This document shows, piece by piece, positions 15,478 through 25,600 of a stretch of 64,000 nucleotides of DNA. A program made the translations under genes and the position numbers. The stretch is taken from NCBI RefSeq assembly GCF_000959365.1, contig NZ_CP009555.1, forward strand, positions 3,038,001 to 3,102,000. The letters are read 5' to 3'. Below the pieces are notes generated by a model. The model was given only the letters and a program-made list of their open reading frames with translations, was not told where the DNA came from and searched no databases. Source of the stretch: Burkholderia oklahomensis C6786 (GTDB lineage Bacteria > Pseudomonadota > Gammaproteobacteria > Burkholderiales > Burkholderiaceae). Each line of letters begins with the position of its first letter. Position 1 is the first letter of the stretch.

Positions 15478-17253
15478 ATGAACATGATGAAAGAAATCGT
15501 CGAAGCGAACGCGCCCGCGGCGGGCGCCGCCAACATCCCCGACTCGCGGGGCGTCAACTTCTTCACGAGCGATCCCGATTGCGCGGCGTTGCTGCGGCTG
15601 CATCTCGGCGACGCGCGCTATCGAGCGCTCGAGCCCGAATTGCGCGCGCTCGGCCTGCGCGCGTCCGACGAGCTCGACCGCCTCGCGTCGCGCGCCGACA
15701 AGAATCCGCCCGTCCTCCATCCGCGCACCCGTCGCGGCGAGCCGCTCGAATCGATCGACAAGCATCCGGACTACGTCGCGCTCGAGCGCGTCGCGTATTC
15801 GGAGCTCGGCCTCGCGGCGATGAGCCATCGCGACGATGCGCCGCCGCCGCTCGTCAAATACGCGTTGACGTTCCTGTTCGTCCAGGCCGAGTTCGGCCTT
15901 TGCTGTCCCGTCAGCATGACCGATTCGCTGACGCGCACGCTGCGCCGCTTCGGCTCGCGCGAGCTCGTCGAGCGCTTCCTGCCGCGGCTCGCGTCGCGCG
16001 ATTTCGACGTGCTGCACCAGGGCGCGATGTTCATGACCGAGCAGGCGGCGGGCTCCGACGTCGGCCGGATCGCGACGCGCGCGGTGCGCGAGACGGCCGC
16101 CGACGGCGCGACGACGTGGCGCCTGTACGGCGACAAGTGGTTCTGCTCGAACGCGGACGCGGATCTCGCGATGGTGCTCGCGCGGCCCGAAGGCGCGCCC
16201 GACGGCGTCAAGGGCCTCGCGTTGTTCCTGTTGCCGAAGACGCTCGCCGACGGCTCGCGCAACCGCTATCGGATCGTGCGTCTGAAGGACAAGCTCGGCA
16301 GCCGCTCGATGGCGAGCGGCGAGATCACGCTCGACGGCGCCGAAGCCTATCTGATCGGCGAGATCGGGCGCGGCTTCCATCAGATGGCGGACATGATCAA
16401 CATGTCGCGGCTGTCGAACGGCGTGCGCGCGGCGGGGCTGATGCGCCGCGCGACGACGGAGGCGCTGCACGTCGCGCGTCATCGCGAAGCATTCGGCCGC
16501 AAGCTGATCGACATGCCGTTGATGCGGCGTCAGCTCGTCAAGATGCTCGTGCCGACCGAGCAGGCGAGGTCGCTCTTCATGCAGATCGCGCTGTTGCTCT
16601 CGAAGGCCGATGCGGGCGACGAGCAGGCGGCCGGCTGCGTGCGGATCCTGACGCCGCTCATCAAGTTCCGCGCGTGCCGCGATGCGCGCCGCGTCGCCGG
16701 CGACGCGATGGAGGTGCGCGGCGGCACGGGCTACATCGAGGAGTGGAGCGACGCGCGCGTGCTGCGCGACGCCCATCTCGGCTCGATCTGGGAGGGCACG
16801 AGCAACATCGTCGCGCTCGACGTCGCGCGGGCGGTCAAGCGCGAAGGCGCGCTCGCGCCGCTGCGTGCGTTCCTGCTCGACCTGCTCGATGCGGCGCGGC
16901 TGCCCGACGCGAGCGCGACGCGTCTGCGCCGCGCGCTCGATCGTGCGAGCGACGCGCTCGAGCGCGTCGCGCAAGCGGGCGACGACGCGCTCGTGCGGCA
17001 GGCGGCGTCCGCGCTCTATCACGCGACGACCGCGATCCTGCTCGCGAGCGAAGGGATGCGGCTTGCGCCCGATCATCGGCGGCTCGCGCTCGCGCATCTC
17101 GTGCTGCGCTACAAGCTGTCGCCCGTCGATCCGCTCGCACCCCGGCGTGCCGGTGTCGATGCCGATGCGTTTGCGGCGCTGCTGCACGATCGGCCGGTCG
17201 CGCTCGACGACGCGCTGCGGCTGCTCGACGATGCGTCGGGAGACGCGGCATGA
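15478..17253 (+). CDS. Acyl-CoA dehydrogenase, large (about 590-residue) type
   Basis: 591 residues from ATG 15478, which has AGGAGAC upstream; the frame begins earlier at a TTG without support. It is longer than classical 380-residue enzymes and resembles the DmdC/AidB-like large acyl-CoA dehydrogenases. Visible motifs are the FAD-binding middle domain (FMTEQAAGSDVGR; WRLYGDKWFCSNADADLAMV) and the C-terminal substrate/FAD region (EVRGGTGYIEEWSDARVLRD, then GSIWEGTSNIVALDVARAV). It would introduce a double bond into an acyl-CoA and pass electrons to ETF. It overlaps the CoA transferase gene by 4 nt (ATGA), so the two products likely act on the same substrate: activation by CoA transfer, then dehydrogenation. 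The substrate is unknown. Confidence 0.92.
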   Translation: MNMMKEIVEANAPAAGAANIPDSRGVNFFTSDPDCAALLRLHLGDARYRALEPELRALGLRASDELDRLASRADKNPPVLHPRTRRGEPLESIDKHPDYVALERVAYSELGLAAMSHRDDAPPPLVKYALTFLFVQAEFGLCCPVSMTDSLTRTLRRFGSRELVERFLPRLASRDFDVLHQGAMFMTEQAAGSDVGRIATRAVRETAADGATTWRLYGDKWFCSNADADLAMVLARPEGAPDGVKGLALFLLPKTLADGSRNRYRIVRLKDKLGSRSMASGEITLDGAEAYLIGEIGRGFHQMADMINMSRLSNGVRAAGLMRRATTEALHVARHREAFGRKLIDMPLMRRQLVKMLVPTEQARSLFMQIALLLSKADAGDEQAAGCVRILTPLIKFRACRDARRVAGDAMEVRGGTGYIEEWSDARVLRDAHLGSIWEGTSNIVALDVARAVKREGALAPLRAFLLDLLDAARLPDASATRLRRALDRASDALERVAQAGDDALVRQAASALYHATTAILLASEGMRLAPDHRRLALAHLVLRYKLSPVDPLAPRRAGVDADAFAALLHDRPVALDDALRLLDDASGDAA

Positions 17254-18884
17254 GCGGCGACGCGAAGCAATTCCGTGCGGCGCGTGGGGCGCAGACTGGT
17301 CCTGCCGCGGCTCGCGTGACCGATCGGGCGCGCACCTCCGGCATTGCCGGTGAGCGGCGGAATACGGCGAACGCATCGCATTCGGCATGCATGTCTCGCG
17401 CGCCGCACGTGACGCATGTGTCGAATGAGGCGGATGCCGCAAACACCGCAAACACGCCGAACACGCCGAACACATCGAACACATCGAACACATCGAACAC
17501 ATCGAACACATCGAACACATCGAACACATCGAACACATCGAACACATCGAACACATCGAACACATCGAACACATCGAACACATCGAACACATCGAACACA
17601 TCGAACACATCGAACACATCGAACCCGAACAGCACGAACAGCACGAACAGCACGAACAGCACGAACAGCACGAACAACGCGACGACGACCGCGTCCCCCC
17701 CGTCCGGCGCGCTCGCCGGCCTGAAAATCGTCGACCTGAGCCGCGTCCTCGGCGGCCCCTATTGCACGCAGGCGCTCGCGGACCACGGCGCGCGCGTGAT
17801 CAAGGTCGAGCCGCCGGCGGGCGACGAAACGCGCGGCTGGGGCCCGCCGTTCTTCGACGACGACGCGTGGTATTTCACCGGCGTGAACCGCAACAAGGAG
17901 GGAATCGCGCTCGACCTGTCTCGCGACGAAGGCCGCGCGATCCTCTGGCGCCTGCTCGAAGACGCGGACGTGCTCGTCGAGAATTTCAAGCCGGGCACGC
18001 TCGCGCGCTGGGGGATGGACTACGAGCGCGACCTGCGCGAGCGCTTTCCGCGCCTGATCCATTGCGCGATCACGGGCTTCGGCGCCGACGGCCCGCTCGG
18101 CGGGCTGCCGGGCTACGACGCGGTGATCCAGGCGATGGCGGGCCTGATGAGCGTCAACGGCGACGCCGACGGCGACGCGACGCGCATCGGCCTGCCGATC
18201 GTCGACATGGTGACGGGCCTGAACGCGCTCGCCGGCATCCTGCTCGCGCTCGCCGAGCGCGAAAAAAGCGGCGTCGGCCAATCGATCGACATCGCGCTGT
18301 ACGACTGCGGCGTGTCGCTCCTGCATCCGCATCTGCCGAACTGGTTCGGCTCCGGACGCACGCCCGCGCGCAGCGGCAACGCGCATCCGAACATCGCGCC
18401 GTACGACAGCTATCGCACCGCGACCGCGCCGATCTTTCTCGCGGTCGGCAACGATCGGCAATTCGCGCGGCTATGCGCGCATCTCGGCGCGCCCGCGCTC
18501 GCGGGCGATCCGCGTTTCGTCGACAACCGGAGCCGCTGCGCGCATCGCGCCGAGCTGAAGGCGAGCCTCGAAGCGCGGCTCGCGGCTCGCGATTGCGAGA
18601 CGCTCGCGCGCGAGCTGATGGGCGAGGGCGTGCCTTGCGGCCCGGTGCGCACGGTCGATTCGGTCGCGCGCGATCCGCATACGCTGCATCGCGGGCTCGT
18701 CGTCGAGATGGGCCGCTATCGCGGAACGGCGTCGCCGATCAAGCTGTCGCGCACGCCCGCGGCGTACCGCAGCGTGCCGCCGACGCTCGGCCGCGACACG
18801 CGCGCGGTGCTCGACGCGCTCGGCATCGATGCGGCGACGCAGGCGCGGCTCGTCGAGGCGGGCGTATTGAAGGAAGGAACGTGA
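17250..18884 (+). CDS. Class-III CoA transferase (CaiB/BaiF family) with repeat-rich N-terminal extension
   Basis: 544 residues from ATG 17250, which overlaps the previous stop (ATGA). The enzyme proper starts near residue 152 (GALAGLKIVDLSRVLGGPYC) and has the family's normal length of about 390 residues. The catalytic Asp is expected in LPIVDMVTG. It would transfer CoA from a donor to an organic acid. Ahead of it lies an extension of about 150 residues dominated by 17 Thr-Ser-Asn and 5 Ser-Thr-Asn units, encoded by a 9-bp tandem repeat. The repeat length is a multiple of three, so copy changes alter protein length without breaking the frame. A shorter product from a downstream start cannot be excluded, but no good ribosome site was seen. 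Confidence 0.88.
   Translation: MSGDAKQFRAARGAQTGPAAARVTDRARTSGIAGERRNTANASHSACMSRAPHVTHVSNEADAANTANTPNTPNTSNTSNTSNTSNTSNTSNTSNTSNTSNTSNTSNTSNTSNTSNTSNTSNTSNPNSTNSTNSTNSTNSTNNATTTASPPSGALAGLKIVDLSRVLGGPYCTQALADHGARVIKVEPPAGDETRGWGPPFFDDDAWYFTGVNRNKEGIALDLSRDEGRAILWRLLEDADVLVENFKPGTLARWGMDYERDLRERFPRLIHCAITGFGADGPLGGLPGYDAVIQAMAGLMSVNGDADGDATRIGLPIVDMVTGLNALAGILLALAEREKSGVGQSIDIALYDCGVSLLHPHLPNWFGSGRTPARSGNAHPNIAPYDSYRTATAPIFLAVGNDRQFARLCAHLGAPALAGDPRFVDNRSRCAHRAELKASLEARLAARDCETLARELMGEGVPCGPVRTVDSVARDPHTLHRGLVVEMGRYRGTASPIKLSRTPAAYRSVPPTLGRDTRAVLDALGIDAATQARLVEAGVLKEGT
17454..17675 (+). repeat. 9-bp VNTR inside the CoA transferase gene
   Basis: Two ACGCCGAAC units (17454-17471) precede 17 uninterrupted copies of ACATCGAAC (17472-17624). 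A CCGAAC step and five AGCACGAAC copies (17631-17675) follow. Translated in frame, they give TPN, TSN and STN tripeptides. The long identical run should be prone to slippage, and B. pseudomallei-group genomes are known for such typing loci. Confidence 0.97.
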
Positions 18885-18962
18885 GCGAACAGACGCGGCT
18901 GCCGAAGCAAAGCGGCGGCCGCGGCTAGACGGTCGGCGCGGGGCGAGTCCGCGGCCGGGAGA

Positions 18963-18984
18963 CCGAAGGCGATCGCGCCTTCGG
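18963..18984. other. Perfect hairpin in the leader of the transporter gene
   Basis: CCGAAGGCG (18963-18971) and CGCCTTCGG (18976-18984) with loop ATCG lie between the CoA transferase stop and the transporter start. No T-run follows, so it is more likely an mRNA processing or stability element than a terminator. The rest of 18885-19092 shows nothing clear. Confidence 0.4.
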
Positions 18985-19092
18985 CCGAACGGTCCGCGTC
19001 GCTCGTCCGGCCCGACCGAACCCGGAGCGATCCGGCCCGAACGGTGAAGGCGCGCGCGAGTCGCGCCACCGATGAGAATCATGGAGACAACG

Positions 19093-20424
19093 ATGACATC
19101 CCAGCACGATGACCGCGCCGACCGCGCGCCGGTCGGCCAGCCCGCGCGCGCCGCGCTCGCGGCGTTCGTCGGCACGACGATCGAGTGGTACGACTTCTAC
19201 ATCTACGCGACCGCGTCCGCGCTCATCTTCGGCAAGCTGTTCTTTCCGTCGAGCGAGCCGTTCTTCAGCACGCTCGCGTCGTTCGGCACGTTCGCGGTCG
19301 GCTTTTTCGCGCGCCCGTTCGGCGGCCTCGTGTTCGGCCACCTCGGCGACCGGATCGGCCGCAAGAAGGCGCTCGTCGCGACGCTCGTCATCATGGGGCT
19401 CGGCACGGTCGGCATCGGTCTCCTGCCCGCCTACGCGCAGGCGGGCGTGGCCGCGCCGATTGCGCTCGTCGTGCTGCGGATCGCGCAAGGCATCGCGATC
19501 GGCGGCGAGTGGGGCGGCGCGGTGCTGATGGCGAGCGAGCATGCGAGCGCGGACAAGCGCACGTTCGTCGCATCGTTCGCGCAGCTCGGCAGTCCGGCCG
19601 GGCTGATCCTCGCGCTGCTCGCGTTCCGCATCGTCTCCGGGATGGAGCACGATGCGTTCCTGTCGTGGGGCTGGCGGCTGCCGTTTCTCGCGAGCGCGGC
19701 GCTTCTCGTCGTCGGCCTCGCGATCCGCGCGGGCGTCGACGAATCGCCGGAGTTCGCGCGCGTGAAAGCGGAGCGGCGCACGGCGGCGCTGCCCGTCGCC
19801 GAAGTGGTGCGCAACGCGTGGCGCACGCTGCTGCTTTGCCTCGGCGCGAACGTGATCGGCGTCGCGGGCGCGTGGTTCGTCAACACGTTCATGCTGAACT
19901 ACACGACGCAGACGCTCGGGCTCGACCGCGCGCTGATCCTCGATTGCCTGTTCGTCGTCGCGTTCATCCAGCTCGGCACGCAGCTCGCGTCCGGCTGGTT
20001 CGCGCAGCGCGTCGGCACGGGGCGCTTCCTGAAGACGGCCGCCGCGCTCGCGATCGCGTCGCCGTATCCGATGTTCGCGCTCGTGTCGACGGGCCGGCCG
20101 ATCGCGATCGTCGTCGGCATCGCGATCGCGGTGATGTGCATGTCGAGCTCGTACGCGGTGATGGCGGGCTTCATGTCGACCGCGTTCGACGTGCGCGTCC
20201 GCTACTCGGCGATCTCGCTGTCGTACCAGCTGTGCGCGGCGCTCGCGGGCGGGCTCACGCCGCTCGTCGGCACGCTGCTCGCGCACCGCTTCGCGGGCCA
20301 ATGGTGGCCGCTCGCCGCGTTCTACAGCGCGCTCGCGGCAGTGTCGCTCGTGTGCATCGCGACGCTCGAGCGCGGCAGGCGGGGCGCCGTCGTGGCGGGG
20401 AGCGGGGCGCTCGCGAAGCCTTGA
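19093..20424 (+). CDS. MHS-family major facilitator (metabolite:H+ symporter)
   Basis: 443 residues from ATG 19093 (MTSQHDDRADRAP), chosen because GGAGAC lies at the right distance; an ATG at 19081 is in the same frame. Twelve hydrophobic segments are expected. TIEWYDFYIYATASALIF and GHLGDRIGRKKALVATLVIM are the signature stretches of the MHS group (ShiA, ProP, KgtP-like). It probably imports an organic acid across the inner membrane with protons. Its position behind the acyl-CoA dehydrogenase and CoA transferase suggests it takes up the compound they degrade. Confidence 0.92.
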   Translation: MTSQHDDRADRAPVGQPARAALAAFVGTTIEWYDFYIYATASALIFGKLFFPSSEPFFSTLASFGTFAVGFFARPFGGLVFGHLGDRIGRKKALVATLVIMGLGTVGIGLLPAYAQAGVAAPIALVVLRIAQGIAIGGEWGGAVLMASEHASADKRTFVASFAQLGSPAGLILALLAFRIVSGMEHDAFLSWGWRLPFLASAALLVVGLAIRAGVDESPEFARVKAERRTAALPVAEVVRNAWRTLLLCLGANVIGVAGAWFVNTFMLNYTTQTLGLDRALILDCLFVVAFIQLGTQLASGWFAQRVGTGRFLKTAAALAIASPYPMFALVSTGRPIAIVVGIAIAVMCMSSSYAVMAGFMSTAFDVRVRYSAISLSYQLCAALAGGLTPLVGTLLAHRFAGQWWPLAAFYSALAAVSLVCIATLERGRRGAVVAGSGALAKP

Positions 20425-20853
20425 GGGCGATGCGCGAGACGCGCACCGCATCGTGCGTGCCGCAGGAAAAGGCGGAGGCGAGCGCAGCGGCGGCGCGATC
20501 GCGTCGCACCGCCGCGATCGCCGGACGCCTGTCGGTGCGCGGACATGTCGATTCGCGGGCGGGCGACGGCGATCCGGCGGGATCGCAACGCCTGCGCGCG
20601 ATCACGCCGCGTTCGCCGACAAGCACGCCGGCGGAAGCGTCGATTCGCAAGGCGCCGACATGGCGGAATCGCGACGCGACTGCGTGATGAAACAGCGGAT
20701 GCCCCGGCTTCGCCAATCTTCGGGGCGGACGTCGCGAAATCGCGAAGCCGCGAAAACCACGAGCGCGTGCGGGCGTGCCGGCGTCGCGAAGCCCCGGATG
20801 CCCGCCGCGCCGGGCCGAAGCGCCACGCCTTGCGCACGAAGCGTACGCGCAAA
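20425..20853. other. Intergenic region without a supported gene
   Basis: This stretch lies between the convergent transporter and yggX genes. All open frames are short and arginine-rich, as expected for noncoding DNA at this GC content. I see no RNA gene or repeat in it. The only clear element is the terminator just to the right. Confidence 0.5.
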
Positions 20854-20887
20854 AAAGCCTCGGGCAGCGATTGCTGCCCGAGGCTTT
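20854..20887. terminator. Bidirectional terminator between the MHS transporter and yggX
   Basis: A 15-bp perfect stem, AAAGCCTCGGGCAGC (20854-20868) and GCTGCCCGAGGCTTT (20873-20887), with loop GATT. A/T runs lie on both sides, so it can terminate the convergent argA-yggX and transporter transcripts. Confidence 0.85.
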
Positions 20888-20938
20888 CGTCCGACGCGCG
20901 GAAATCGGAAGCGGCGTCGCGCGCCGCGCGGGGGCGTA

Positions 20939-21214
20939 TCAGCCCTGCGTCGGCGGCACGTAGCCGGTCGCCTGGTCCGCGCCTTCGCCGAAGAAATACT
21001 TCTCGGTCTGCTTCATCAGATACTGACGCGCGCGCGGATCGGCCATGTTCAGCCGGTTCTCGTTGATGAGCATCGTCTGCTGCTTGAGCCAGCCTTGCCA
21101 CGCTTCCTTCGACACGCTCTCGTAAAGACGCTTGCCGAGCTCGCCGGGCAGCGGCGGGAAGTCGAGTCCTTCGGCTTCCTTGCCGAGCTTCGCGCATTGA
21201 ATCATACGGGCCAT
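20939..21214 (-). CDS. yggX: Probable Fe(2+)-trafficking protein YggX
   Basis: 91 residues, typical for the family (about 90). It starts [20 protein letters not shown] and contains the conserved [20 protein letters not shown] segment. The single N-terminal cysteine (MIQC) is the residue linked to oxidative-stress protection in the Escherichia coli and Salmonella proteins. It helps protect and repair iron-sulfur clusters in the cytoplasm. It lies 50 nt downstream of argA and is probably co-transcribed; a strong terminator follows. Confidence 0.95.
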   Translation of the reverse strand: MARMIQCAKLGKEAEGLDFPPLPGELGKRLYESVSKEAWQGWLKQQTMLINENRLNMADPRARQYLMKQTEKYFFGEGADQATGYVPPTQG

Positions 21215-21264
21215 CGTGTACCTCTCCTGTAATCGTATTCCGGGGGAAGGGCGCGCCGCGCCGC

Positions 21265-22641
21265 TCAGAGCTGCTTCATCAGCACGAGCGACTTGCGCTG
21301 CCAGTTATAGAGTTTGCGGCGGTCTTCGGGCAGATCGTCGACGGTCACCTTCACGAAGCCGCGCTTCAGGAACCAGTGCTCGGTGCGGGTCGTCAGCACG
21401 AAGATCCGCGTCAAGCCGCGCGCGCGGGCGCGCTGCTCGATCCGCTTCAGGAGCCGCTCGCCGTCGCCCGAGCCTTGCGCCTCGGGCGCGACCGTCAGGC
21501 ACGCCATCTCGCCGATCTTCTCCGTCGAGTACGGATAGAGCGCCGCGCAGCCGAACAGCACGCCGTCGTGCTCGATGACCGAGAAGTGATCGATGTCGCG
21601 CTCGATCTGGTGGCGGCCGCGCCGCACGAGCGTGCCGTCCGATTCGAGCGGCTCGATGAGGGTCAGGATGCCGCCGACGTCGTCCGGCGTCGCCTCGCGC
21701 AGGCTCTCGAGGTTCTCGTACGAGATCATCGTGCCGACGCCGTCGTGCAGGAACAGCTCGAGCAGCACGCTGCCGTCGAGCGACTGCGGAATCAGGTGCG
21801 CACGCGCGACGCCGCCGCGGCACGCGCGGATCGCGTGCTTCAGGTAGAACGCGTCGTCGCCTTGCAGGTCGCCCGAGTCGAGCAGCTCGGCCGCCGCGTC
21901 GAGCGACATCTCGCGCACGAGCTCGCCCGTTTCGTCGACGACGCCGGGCGTTTCGGTCAGGAAGATGATCTTGTCCGCGCGCAGCGCGATCGCGGCGGCC
22001 GACGCGACGTCTTCCATCGACAGGTTGAACGCCTCGCCCGTCGGCGAGAAGCCGAGCGGCGACAGCAGCACGAGCTTGCGGCTCGCGAGCGAGTGGCGGA
22101 TCGACTCGGCGTCGATCTTGCGCACGACGCCCGTGTGCGCGAAGTCGACGCCGTCGAGAATCCCGACCGGCCGCGCGGTGACGAAGTTGCCCGACACGAC
22201 GCTGATGTGCGCGTGCGCCATCGGCGTGTTCGGCAGGCCCTGGCTGATCGCCGCCTCGATGTCGAGCCGCACTTCGCCCGCCGCTTCCTTCGCCGATTCG
22301 AGCGCGCGCGCGTCGGTGATCCGCAGGCCGTGCGAGAACGCCGATTCGACGCCGTGCAGGTTCAGCTGCTCCTCGACCTGCGGCCGCGAGCCGTGCACGA
22401 GCACGATCTGGATGCCCATCGCCTGCAGGAGCGCGATGTCGGAGACGAGCGCGTTCAGCAGCCCGCGCTGCACGACCTCGCCGCCGAAGCCGACGACGAA
22501 CGTGTTGTTGCGGAACCGGTGGATGTAGGGCGCGACGGAGCGCATCCAGTCGACGAACTGCGCGTGGAGGGCGGCTTCGTCGGCGGATTGCTGGGGCGCG
22601 ACGCCCGGCTGGGCGGCGGGAAGGTCGGTTTGCGAATTCAT
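21265..22641 (-). CDS. argA: N-acetylglutamate synthase
   Basis: 458 residues, matching two-domain ArgA. An amino-acid-kinase-like domain covers about residues 25-290 ([60 protein letters not shown]). A GNAT acetyltransferase domain occupies the C-terminal 150 residues ([34 protein letters not shown]). It makes N-acetylglutamate from glutamate and acetyl-CoA, the first step of arginine synthesis, and the kinase-like domain is where arginine normally feeds back. The start codon lies only 23 nt from that of hrpA on the other strand, with overlapping -10 elements between them. Confidence 0.95.
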   Translation of the reverse strand: MNSQTDLPAAQPGVAPQQSADEAALHAQFVDWMRSVAPYIHRFRNNTFVVGFGGEVVQRGLLNALVSDIALLQAMGIQIVLVHGSRPQVEEQLNLHGVESAFSHGLRITDARALESAKEAAGEVRLDIEAAISQGLPNTPMAHAHISVVSGNFVTARPVGILDGVDFAHTGVVRKIDAESIRHSLASRKLVLLSPLGFSPTGEAFNLSMEDVASAAAIALRADKIIFLTETPGVVDETGELVREMSLDAAAELLDSGDLQGDDAFYLKHAIRACRGGVARAHLIPQSLDGSVLLELFLHDGVGTMISYENLESLREATPDDVGGILTLIEPLESDGTLVRRGRHQIERDIDHFSVIEHDGVLFGCAALYPYSTEKIGEMACLTVAPEAQGSGDGERLLKRIEQRARARGLTRIFVLTTRTEHWFLKRGFVKVTVDDLPEDRRKLYNWQRKSLVLMKQL

Positions 22642-22648
22642 GGGCGGG

Positions 22649-22656
22649 ATTATAAT
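22649..22656. promoter_or_regulatory. Overlapping divergent -10 elements between argA and hrpA
   Basis: The 8-mer ATTATAAT contains a perfect TATAAT on the plus strand (22651-22656) and another on the minus strand (22654-22649). Predicted transcript starts would fall within 1-2 nt of the hrpA ATG (22665) and the argA ATG (22641), so both mRNAs would be leaderless or nearly so. The -35 regions are poor matches on both strands. Confidence 0.6.
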
Positions 22657-22664
22657 GCGCCCCC

Positions 22665-25600
22665 ATGTCGAATGTACCTAAAAGTCCCGCGCAAAAACGT
22701 GCGGGCACGCCGGGCGAGCCGCGGCCCGCGGGGGCGGGGGCGGGCCGGCCGCCGCGTCCGCCGCGGACGGCGCCCGCGCAGGAGCGCGCGCCGAGCGCCG
22801 AGCGCCGCGAATCCGTTCCCCAGGCCGCCCGGCCGCCGCGTGCGCGCGTCGCGCCGAATCCCGTTCCGCCGATCACGTTTCCCGAGAGCCTGCCCGTATC
22901 GGGCCGGCGCGACGAGATCGCGCGCGCGATTGCCGATCACCCGGTCGTGATCGTCTGCGGCGAGACGGGCTCGGGCAAGACGACCCAGCTCCCGAAGATC
23001 TGCCTCGCGCTCGGCCGCGGCGTCGGCGCGGGCGGCGCGGGCCTGATCGGCCACACGCAGCCGCGGCGGCTCGCGGCGTCGTCGACGGGGCGCCGCATCG
23101 CCGAGGAGCTCGGCACGCCGTTCGGCGAAGTGGTCGGCTACAAGGTGCGGTTCACCGACAACCTCGCGCCGGGCGCGTCCGTCAAGCTGATGACGGACGG
23201 CATCCTGCTCGCCGAGACGCAGACCGATCCGCTCCTCACGGCGTACGACACGCTGATCATCGACGAGGCGCATGAGCGCAGCCTCAACATCGACTTCCTG
23301 CTCGGCTATCTGAAGCAGATCCTGCCGAAGCGGCCGGACCTGAAGCTGATCGTCACGTCGGCGACGATCGACGCCGATCGCTTCGCGCGCCATTTCGGCA
23401 GCGACGAGCGGCCCGCGCCCGTGATCGAGGTGAGCGGGCGGCTGTATCCGGTCGAAGTCCGCTACCGGCCGATCGCCGACGACCGGCCGGCCGCCGTGCG
23501 GCACGCGGAGGGCGCGGCGTCCGGCCGCGACCGCGCGAAGACCGCGCGCGAGGCGGAGCGCGACCTGATGGACGGCATCGTCGACGCGGTCGACGAGCTG
23601 TGCCGCGAAGGCCCGGGCGACGTGCTCGTGTTCCTGGCCGGCGAGCGCGAGATCCGCGACGCGGCCGAGGCGCTGCGCAAGCACCATCCGCCGCACACCG
23701 AAATCCTGCCGCTGTTCGCGCGGCTGTCGGCGGCCGAGCAGGAGCGCGTGTTCAAGCCGTCGAACGCGCGCCGGATCGTGCTCGCGACGAACGTCGCCGA
23801 GACGTCGCTCACGGTGCCGGGCATCCGCTACGTCGTCGATACGGGCTTGGCGCGCGTGAAGCGCTATTCGTATCGGAACAAGGTCGAGCAGTTGCAGATC
23901 GAGTCGATCTCGCAGGCGGCCGCGAACCAGCGCGCGGGCCGCTGCGGCCGCGTCGCCGACGGCATCTGCATCCGTCTCTATGAAGAGAGCGACTTCGCCG
24001 CTCGCGTGCGCTTCACCGATCCGGAAATCCTGCGCTCGTCGCTCGCGTCGGTGATCCTGCGGATGAAGTCGCTGCATCTGTCGGCGATCGAGTCGTTTCC
24101 GTTCATCGAGCCGCCGCCCGGCCGCGCGATCGCGGACGGCTACCAGTTGCTGAACGAGCTCGGCGCGGTCGACGACGACAACGCGCTCACCCCGCTCGGC
24201 CGCGAGCTCGCGCGGCTGCCGCTCGATCCGCGCGTCGGCCGGATGATTCTCGCCGCGCGCGACCAGCAGGCATTGCGGGAAATGCTCGTGATCGCGAGCG
24301 CGCTGTCCGTGCAGGACCCGCGCGATCGCCCGCTCGACGCGCAGGAGCAGGCCGACCAGGCGCACCGGCGCTTCGCCGACGAGCGCTCCGAATTCCTCCA
24401 GTGGCTGAAGATCTGGGCGTGGTTCGAGGAGGCGGTCGCGCACAAGAAGTCGAACCGGCAGCTCGTCGACGCGTGCCGGCAGAACTTCCTGTCGCATCTG
24501 CGGCTGCGCGAATGGCGCGACGTCCACTCGCAGCTTCTGACCGTCGTGCGCGAGCACGGCTGGCGGCTCAACGAGGCCGATGCGACGTTCGAGCAGATCC
24601 ACCTGTCGCTCTTGACGGGCCTTCTCGGCAACATCGGCTTCAAGGCCGACGACGAGCCGCACTACCTCGGCGCGCGCGGGATCAAGTTCCATCTGTGGCC
24701 GGGCTCCGCGCTCGTGAAGAAGGCGGGACGCTGGGTGATGGCGGCCGAGCTCGTCGAGACGAGCCGGCTGTACGCGCGTTGCATCGCGAAGATCGAGCCG
24801 GAATGGATCGAGCGGATCGGCGCGCACCTGCTGAAGAAGTCGCTGTCGGAGCCGCACTGGGAGAAGCGCCCCGCGCAGGTTTCCGCGTTCGAGCGCGCGA
24901 CGCTGTACGGGCTCACCGTCTATCACCGGCGGCGCGTCGCGTTCGGCCGGCAGGATCCGGCGCGGGCGCGCGAGCTGTTCATCCGCGGCGCGCTCGTCGG
25001 CGGCGAGTTCGACACGAAGCTCGCGTTCTTCGCGCACAACCGCAAGCTGCTCGCCGACATCGAGCAGCTCGAGCACAAGTCGCGCCGGCAGGACGTGCTC
25101 GTCGACGACGAGCTGATCTACGCGTTCTACGATCAGACGGTTCCGGCGGGCATCCACACGGGCGTCGCGTTCGAGCGCTGGTATCGCGACGAGGTGAAGA
25201 AGAGCGGCCAGCCGGAAGACAAGCTGCGCCTGCTGTATCTGTCGCGCGACGACCTGATGCGCCACGAGGCGGCCGGCGTGACGACCGACCTGTTCCCGAA
25301 GCGCGCGACGATGGCGGGCGTCGAGATGGCGCTGTCCTATCACTTCGAGCCCGGCGCGCCGCGCGACGGCGTGACGCTCGCGGTGCCGCTCTTCGCGCTG
25401 AACCAGGTCGACGCGCGCCGCGCCGAGTGGCTCGTGCCGGGGATGCTGAAGGAGAAGGTGCAGCTGTTGCTGAAGTCGCTGCCGCAGAAGCTGCGCCGCC
25501 ACTGCGTGCCGCTGCCCGAGTATGCGGCGGGCTTCGTCGAGCGCGTGGGCGCCGAGCGCTTCGGCGCGGGCGGCCTCGTCGAGGGGCTGATCGCCGACAT

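Noticed and set aside
17454..17675. CRISPR-like array
   Set aside because: The repeats are contiguous 9-bp units without spacers and stay in frame within a gene, so this is a VNTR.
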